Source of the DNA: Pseudomonadota bacterium
Lineage (GTDB): Bacteria > Pseudomonadota > Alphaproteobacteria > Rhizobiales > Tepidamorphaceae
Assembly (NCBI GenBank): GCA_023458595.1
Contig: JAEWYT010000034.1
Span: 1 to 27,782 of the forward strand
Reading direction: 5' to 3'
DNA: 27,782 nucleotides
This document shows, one piece after another, positions 23,341-27,782 of the stretch; within the stretch, counting starts at the first letter, position 1, and each line of letters begins with the position of its first letter. The notes beneath the pieces were generated by a model. It did not search any database. It worked only from the letters and a program-made list of their open reading frames with translations, and was not told the DNA's origin. The position numbers and the translations under genes are program-made.

Positions 23341-24354
23341 ATGGGCACCCTGAGCGCACTCGTCGCCATCGTATCGGCCTTCGCCGTGGTGATGGCGCCC
23401 TTCGGTCTGCACTGGATCGGACTGATCGTCGGTTTCCTCGCGCTGTTCCTGGCCGCCTCGGCCGGCGCCCGCAGCGGATGGTTCCTCGCCGCCGCGGCCC
23501 TGATGGCCGTCTCGGTCCCCGTCGACGACGCCTTCGAGATGTCCCGGGCCGACGAGCGACTGATGCAGAAAGCGGCGGAGGCGGGCGATGCGTTCTCCGG
23601 TCTGGTCGTCTCCATCCACAGCGTCACCGCGAACGTTGCCGGCCTGCTGGTCCTGGTGAGCCTGTTGCTGGTGGCGGTCGCCCTCTTCGTCGCCGCCCGC
23701 AGGGCGAAGCCGGACGCGTGGCGTTTCTATCTCGGCGAGAGCGATTCGCTTGGCGAGTTCACGGTGTGGGTCGGAAAGGTATCGTCGTTCCTCTACGTGC
23801 CGATGATCGTAATCATCGTCTACGACGTCCTGCAGCGGAAGATGCTGGAGTTCTGGCCGACTTTCGCGGAGACCGCGTGGTATCACACCTTCACGTCGAC
23901 GAAGCTGCAGGAATCCGAGTGGCACCTTCACGCCGTCCTCTTCCTGCTCTGCTTCGGCTACGCCTATATCAAGGACGCCCACGTACGCATCGAGCTCGTC
24001 CGTGACAAGCTTCAGCCGCGTACGCGGGTCTGGATCGAGCTTCTCGGCTGCATCTTCTTCCTCGTTGCCTACTGCTACGTGGTGATGCGCTTCGGCTACG
24101 ATTTCGCCCAGAATTCCTTCAAGCTCATGGAGCAGTCGGCCGCCCAGACGGGACTGCCGCTGCGCTTCATCATCAAGGCTTTCCTGCCGCTCGGATTCCT
24201 GATCCTCGCGCTTGCGGGCGTCTCGGTCGCCGTGAAGTGCGTGATCTACCTGTTCGGGCCGGAGGCTCTGAAGTCGGCCGCCGGCTATTACGCCGGGACG
24301 CACCACGCCGACATACCTGAAGACGCCGCGCCCGTGGCGCCGGCCGAGAGCTGA
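23341..24354 (+). CDS. dctQ: TRAP transporter small permease DctQ with N-terminal membrane extension
   Basis: A 337-residue membrane protein, longer than the usual DctQ (about 160-200). The C-terminal half (about 136-310) is the DctQ domain with four helices and the conserved EWHLHAVLFLLCFGYAYIKDAHVRIE (193-218). The N-terminal 120 residues add three or more hydrophobic helices (about 5-20, 22-42, 47-60 and 95-118), separated by a charged loop DDAFEMSRADERLMQKAAEAGD. In the whole complex DctQ joins DctM to form the membrane unit and helps accept the binding protein. Larger DctQ variants exist in the TakQ-type branch, so the extension is probably genuine. The ATG at 23341 has no strong ribosome-binding site, so the exact start is uncertain. 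Next gene dctM starts 11 bases after the stop. Confidence 0.87.
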   Translation: MGTLSALVAIVSAFAVVMAPFGLHWIGLIVGFLALFLAASAGARSGWFLAAAALMAVSVPVDDAFEMSRADERLMQKAAEAGDAFSGLVVSIHSVTANVAGLLVLVSLLLVAVALFVAARRAKPDAWRFYLGESDSLGEFTVWVGKVSSFLYVPMIVIIVYDVLQRKMLEFWPTFAETAWYHTFTSTKLQESEWHLHAVLFLLCFGYAYIKDAHVRIELVRDKLQPRTRVWIELLGCIFFLVAYCYVVMRFGYDFAQNSFKLMEQSAAQTGLPLRFIIKAFLPLGFLILALAGVSVAVKCVIYLFGPEALKSAAGYYAGTHHADIPEDAAPVAPAES

Positions 24355-24365
24355 GGGCGGCAGCG

Positions 24366-25748
24366 ATGGACATCTTCGTCGAATTCCTGCCGCTGTGGAT
24401 GTTCTTTGCGCTGGCGGTGCTGCTGTTCAGCGGTTATCCGGTCGCCTTCGTTCTGGGCGGCGTCGGGCTCGCCTTCGCGATCATCGGCGACCTGGCCGGC
24501 GTCTTCCGCCTCCAGCAGCTCTCGCTGATCCCGCTGCGCATCTTCGGCGGCACGATGGAGAGCCCCGTCCTGGTGGCGATCCCCATGTTCATCTTCATGG
24601 GGACGATGCTCGAGAAATCGGGCGTGGCAAAGGACCTCCTGCACACGCTTCAGGTGCTGTTGCGCCGGGTGCCGGGCGGTCTCGCCCTGTCGGTGACGCT
24701 GATGGGCACGATCATGGCCGCCACCACCGGCATCATCGGCGCTTCCGTCGTGATGATGACGCTGCTGGCGCTGCCGGTCATGCTCGAGCGCCAGTACAAC
24801 ATGCCGCTCGCCACCGGCACGATCGCCGCCTCCGGCACGCTCGGCATCCTGATTCCGCCGTCGATCATGCTCGTGATCATGGCCGACCTCCTGTCGGTCC
24901 CGGTCGGCACGGTCTTCATCGGCGCCATCGTTCCGGGCCTCCTGCTCGCGCTGCTCTACGCCGTCTACATCTGGATCCTCTGCCACCTGAAGCCGGACCT
25001 CGCGCCGCCGCTGCCCGACGACATCGGCCCCTCCGGCCGGGCCGAGTTCTGGCGCATGATCCTGAAGAGCTTCCTGCCGCCGGTGATCCTGATCGCCCTC
25101 GTGCTCGGCTCGATCTTCGCCGGTTTCGCCACGCCGACCGAGGCGGCCGGCGTCGGCGCTGGCGGTTCGGTCGTCCTCGCCTGGTTCAACGGCGCCCTCA
25201 ACCGTCAGGTCTTCGTCGACGTCTGCCAGCGCTCGGCCCTCACTGGCGGCATGCTCTTCGGCATCTTCGTCGGGGCCACGTGCTTCTCGTTCATCTTCCG
25301 CACGCTCGGCGGCGAGCATCTCATCATCGAGTTCATAGAGGCGACCGGCGTCGGGCCGTGGAGCATCCTCTTGGTTCTGATGCTGATGATCTTCCTGCTC
25401 GGGTTCTTCTTCGACTGGATCGAGATCACGCTGATCGTGCTGCCGGTCTTCGCCCCGATCATCGGCGCGCTCGACTTCGGCGGCCACGTGGGCGTCTGGG
25501 AGGGGATCTCCAAGGCGAACGTCATCTGGTTCCTGGTGCTCGCCGCGGTGAACCTGCAGACGTCGTTCCTGACGCCACCCTTCGGATTCGCCTTGTTCTA
25601 CATGAAGGGCGTCGCGCCGCCCGGCGTGACGATCCAGCACATCTATCGCGGCATCATTCCCTTCGTCGCGTTGCAGGTGATCGGCCTGCTCCTGTGCATC
25701 GCCTTTCCGGAACTCGTGCTTTGGCTGCCGAGCTACCTGTTGCAGTAG
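24366..25748 (+). CDS. dctM: TRAP transporter large permease DctM
   Basis: A 460-residue membrane protein with about 12 helices that forms the ion-coupled transport channel. Seen: FSGYPVAFVLGGVGLAFAIIGD, MESPVLVAIPMFIFMGTMLEKSGVAKDLL, GGLALSVTLMGTIMAATTGIIGASVVMMTLLALPVML and ATGTIAASGTLGILIPPSIMLVIMADL in the first half, and the matching TPTEAAGVGAGGSVVLAW and FLTPPFGFALFYMKGVAPPGV in the second. These are standard DctM signatures. It uses a sodium or proton gradient to import the ligand delivered by DctP. It is the third and last TRAP gene; the following DUF3422 gene starts 78 bases later, with a hairpin between. Confidence 0.94.
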   Translation: MDIFVEFLPLWMFFALAVLLFSGYPVAFVLGGVGLAFAIIGDLAGVFRLQQLSLIPLRIFGGTMESPVLVAIPMFIFMGTMLEKSGVAKDLLHTLQVLLRRVPGGLALSVTLMGTIMAATTGIIGASVVMMTLLALPVMLERQYNMPLATGTIAASGTLGILIPPSIMLVIMADLLSVPVGTVFIGAIVPGLLLALLYAVYIWILCHLKPDLAPPLPDDIGPSGRAEFWRMILKSFLPPVILIALVLGSIFAGFATPTEAAGVGAGGSVVLAWFNGALNRQVFVDVCQRSALTGGMLFGIFVGATCFSFIFRTLGGEHLIIEFIEATGVGPWSILLVLMLMIFLLGFFFDWIEITLIVLPVFAPIIGALDFGGHVGVWEGISKANVIWFLVLAAVNLQTSFLTPPFGFALFYMKGVAPPGVTIQHIYRGIIPFVALQVIGLLLCIAFPELVLWLPSYLLQ

Positions 25749-25789
25749 CGCGGAAAAGGACTTGCCTCCTGTTTCCGCTCGTTTAGGGT

Positions 25790-25819
25790 CGCCGCCGATT
25801 TTCTGGCAATCGGCGGCGA
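25790..25819. repeat. 12-bp hairpin just before the DUF3422 start
   Basis: Positions 25790-25801 pair perfectly with 25808-25819 around a 6-base loop. The stem ends 6 bases before the DUF3422 ATG at 25826 and begins 41 bases after dctM. It has no T-tract. Because the gene shows no Shine-Dalgarno sequence and the stem occupies its place, the hairpin may limit translation, or may be an operator or terminator-like element. Confidence 0.7.
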
Positions 25820-25825
25820 TCGTAT

Positions 25826-27136
25826 ATGGACGACACGGCGGAACGGGCCGACGCGCAGACGGCGAGGCCGGACGCGCCCTTCGAGATCCACCCCTTGCGC
25901 GACCTTCTGGTCGGCGAGGTGCACGCGCGTCCGTTCCGGCCGCTCGAGCCCCCGCGCGTCCTCCATCATCTGGCCTTCCGGTCCGATTCCGACGCCGGCG
26001 AGGAGCTCGATGCGCTCGCCCGGTTCTGCAAGGCGCACGGCGCGCTGCCGCCGGCGCCGGGCGCGCGCCATCACGTCGTCACGCTCGGCGGCGCCGAGCT
26101 GCGCTGGGAGCGGCACACGGAATTCACCACCATGACCCTGTCGGTCGCCCCGCCGCCCGGCGATCCGTTCGTCGCCCCCAATACCGCCTCGCTGTCCGCC
26201 TTCCTGCCGAAGCCGCCGGGCCCGATGATCGTGGCGACGCGCCTGGCGCTGGTCGCGCTCGCCGACGGCATGCCCGATCTCGGCGTCTTCGATCCCTCGA
26301 GTCTGTGCGTATCGCGTGCCGACGGCGGCGGCGCCGTGGTCGCCACCGACTTCCGGCCCGATCATTCCGGCTTCACGCGCATCCTCGTCGCCGACGCGAC
26401 GCTGCCGCCTGCCCGTGTCGGCGCGCTCGTCCAGAGGCTTCTCGAGATCGAGACCTATCGCACGCTGGCGCTGCTCGGCCTGCCCGAGGCGCAGCGCATC
26501 CGCCCGGTCGTCGACCGCATCGAGGACGAGCTCGCCGCGCTCACCCTGCGCATGAAGGAAGGGGCGGGCCTGCAGCTCTCGCGCGAGCTTCTGGAACGGC
26601 TCGTGGCGCTCGCCGCGGAAGTCGAATCCGAGGCCGCCGGCGCGAATTACCGCTTCGGTGCGACGCGGGCCTATTGGGAGCTGGTGACCCAGCGCCTGAT
26701 CTCGATCCGTGAGGAACGGATTGCCGGCTACGGCTCCATCGAAGGCTTCCTGGCGCGGCGCATGAAGCCCGCTCTGCGCACCTGCGACACCGTCGACAGG
26801 CGTCTCGGCGACCTGTCGCAGAAGCTCGCACGGGCCTCGAATCTTCTGCGCACCCGCGTCGACATCGAGCTCGAAAGCCAGAATCGCGACCTGCTCGATT
26901 CGATGAATCGGCGCGCCCGCCAGCAGCTTCGCCTGCAGCGCACGGTCGAAGGCCTGTCGGTCGCCGCCGTCAGCTACTACGTCGTCGGCCTCGTCGGCTA
27001 CCTGGCGAAGGGTGGCGAGAAGTGGATCGGGTTTCCGTTCGACCCGACCGTCGCGACGGCCGCTGCGGTTCCCGTCGCGTTGCTTGCCGTCTGGCTCGTC
27101 GTGCGCCGCATCCGGGGCCGCCACGAGGACGAGTAG
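25826..27136 (+). CDS. DUF3422 family membrane-anchored protein
   Basis: A 436-residue protein of the DUF3422 family, common in Alpha- and Betaproteobacteria. Seen: the conserved N-terminal HPLRDLLVGEVHARPFRPLEPPRVLHHLAF, TEFTTMTLSV, a middle region FLARRMKPALRTCDTVDRRLGDLSQKLARAS (about 310-340) and a coiled-coil-like stretch to about 372, ending in two C-terminal membrane helices (about 376-395 and 409-427) and a charged tail RIRGRHEDE. This resembles an anchored sensor or scaffold with a large soluble N-terminal domain, but no function is established. The ATG at 25826 is the only one giving the family N-terminus and has no ribosome-binding site. It is downstream of dctM but separated by a hairpin, so it may be its own unit. 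Confidence 0.88.
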   Translation: MDDTAERADAQTARPDAPFEIHPLRDLLVGEVHARPFRPLEPPRVLHHLAFRSDSDAGEELDALARFCKAHGALPPAPGARHHVVTLGGAELRWERHTEFTTMTLSVAPPPGDPFVAPNTASLSAFLPKPPGPMIVATRLALVALADGMPDLGVFDPSSLCVSRADGGGAVVATDFRPDHSGFTRILVADATLPPARVGALVQRLLEIETYRTLALLGLPEAQRIRPVVDRIEDELAALTLRMKEGAGLQLSRELLERLVALAAEVESEAAGANYRFGATRAYWELVTQRLISIREERIAGYGSIEGFLARRMKPALRTCDTVDRRLGDLSQKLARASNLLRTRVDIELESQNRDLLDSMNRRARQQLRLQRTVEGLSVAAVSYYVVGLVGYLAKGGEKWIGFPFDPTVATAAAVPVALLAVWLVVRRIRGRHEDE

Positions 27137-27152
27137 GGGCTCCGTGCCCTAT

Positions 27153-27194
27153 GCCCCTACTTCAGAATCTTCGGCCCCTACTTCAGAATCTTCG
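27153..27194. repeat. Perfect 21-bp tandem duplication across the cytochrome stop codon
   Basis: Positions 27153-27173 and 27174-27194 are identical, back to back. On the minus strand the unit contains codons for KILK, the TAG stop and a few bases after it. The upstream copy in reading direction (27174-27194) supplies the actual C-terminus and stop; the other copy lies in the 3' untranslated part. There are no flanking insertion-sequence features, so this looks like slippage or a recent small duplication, or possibly an assembly artefact. Confidence 0.95.
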
Positions 27195-27612
27195 ATTGAG
27201 CCGGGCTCTCGAAGGTGAGTGTCTTCAGGTAGGCGATGAGGTCGCTGCGGCGCTCCGCGTCGCGCAGTCCGGCATAGGCCATCCGCGTCCCGCGAACGAA
27301 CACGCGCGGATTGGCCAGGTAGGCGTCGAGCGACTCCGGCGTCCAGACGAGGCCCTCGGCGCCCTTTTCCTTCATCGCGCGCGAATAGGCATAGCCGTCG
27401 CGGGTTGCCGCGCGCCGGCCGACGATATCGTTGAGGACCGGTCCGACGCGGTTGCGGGCGCCGTTGCCGACTTCGTGGCAGGCCGCGCACGTGTAGAAGA
27501 GGTCCTGGCCGACACCGGCATCTCCGTCGGCACGGGCGGAGATGGCGGTGATGGTGGCGGACGAGAGGAGAAGCGCCAAGAAAATCGCTGAACGAACAGG
27601 CATATTCCGCAT
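27178..27612 (-). CDS. Exported class I c-type cytochrome
   Basis: A 144-residue periplasmic cytochrome c. It has a Sec signal peptide (MRNMPVRSAIFLALLLSSAT, likely cut after ARA at 26-28), the haem-binding CAACH (42-46) with His46 as axial ligand, RNRVGPVLNDIVGRRAATRDGYAYSRAMKEKG, the distal methionine Met111 in GTRMAYAGL, and a C-terminal helix RSDLIAYLKTL. This is the class I cytochrome c2/c550 type that shuttles electrons in respiration. Starts at 27636, 27612 or 27603 are possible; 27612 gives a good signal peptide, but no clear ribosome-binding site helps. It is convergent with DUF3422 (41 bases between ends). The 21-bp unit that ends the gene is duplicated after the stop. Confidence 0.9.
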   Translation of the reverse strand: MRNMPVRSAIFLALLLSSATITAISARADGDAGVGQDLFYTCAACHEVGNGARNRVGPVLNDIVGRRAATRDGYAYSRAMKEKGAEGLVWTPESLDAYLANPRVFVRGTRMAYAGLRDAERRSDLIAYLKTLTFESPAQSKILK

Positions 27613-27701
27613 CACAATCAAGACGTTCGAATACATTGACGATTGACCGAGGCGCAGCCTAGAGCCTTTCAGGGTCAAATAGAACCATTCTGACGCGGCG
27701 A

Positions 27702-27781
27702 TTTCGGGCCAAGGCCGAGCCGGCGTCCGAAGAGCGTATCTGGATACGGTCGAGGACGACGGTGACGGCATTGGCCCGAAA
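27702..27781. repeat. 80-bp imperfect palindrome upstream of the cytochrome gene
   Basis: The outer arms TTTCGGGCCAA (27702-27712) and TTGGCCCGAAA (27771-27781) are perfect 11-bp inverted repeats. The core CGTATC-TG-GATACG (27735-27748) is a perfect 6-bp dyad with the same centre (27741.5). Between them similarity of the two halves continues with mismatches and a one-base shift. It lies about 90 bases upstream of the cytochrome start and touches the window edge, so it may lie between genes and act as a bidirectional terminator or a regulator site. Confidence 0.6.
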
Positions 27782-27782
27782 G

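Overview
The window is GC-rich (about two thirds G+C by eye) and densely coded, with short intergenic gaps, high-GC codon use and families typical of Alphaproteobacteria. TRAP transporters, a DUF3422 protein, a host-attachment protein next to UspA, a YcbB-like L,D-transpeptidase, a short DSFPASDPPS protein and a class I cytochrome c point most towards Hyphomicrobiales (Rhizobiales) or a near relative. There is no rRNA or tRNA to settle this. I see no insertion sequence, phage gene, CRISPR array, tRNA or rRNA. It reads as ordinary chromosome.

Left part (1-8.1 kb): the end of a MacA-like adaptor gene, then a MacB-type ATPase and permease (+). Tail to tail with these lies a minus-strand series read from 8082 down to 2611: host-attachment family protein, two-domain UspA, a 899-residue ADP-forming acyl-CoA synthetase/GNAT fusion (Pat/AcuA-like), a short DMT/EamA protein and a TauE/SafE permease. 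An FNR/FixK-like box (8143-8156) lies upstream of the first gene. A very stable hairpin (6610-6650) separates uspA from the fusion gene.

Middle (8.3-18.8 kb): a spermidine-synthase-like methyltransferase-fold protein, an acyl-CoA dehydrogenase (-), a 56-residue DSFPASDPPS protein (-), two tandem paralogous EamA transporters (+), a PAS-PAS-GGDEF-EAL cyclic-di-GMP enzyme with all key motifs intact, an exported CPYC thioredoxin-like protein with a downstream conserved hypothetical protein (-), an L,D-transpeptidase (+), and a MarR regulator with a small membrane protein (+). The MarR promoter carries repeated operator-like half-sites and may give a leaderless message.

Right part (18.8-27.8 kb): the most coherent metabolic unit. 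A minus-strand operon (FMN-dependent 2-hydroxyacid dehydrogenase of the LldD type, glycolipid-binding-family protein, iron-dependent alcohol dehydrogenase) is divergent from a complete TRAP transporter (dctP, long dctQ, dctM) across a 541-base intergenic region with a nested dyad. The parsimonious reading is uptake and oxidation of a 2-hydroxy acid such as lactate, or of a compound yielding one. A DUF3422 protein and a class I cytochrome c (-) close the window. The cytochrome gene has a perfect 21-bp tandem duplication spanning its stop codon, and an 80-bp imperfect palindrome lies upstream of it.
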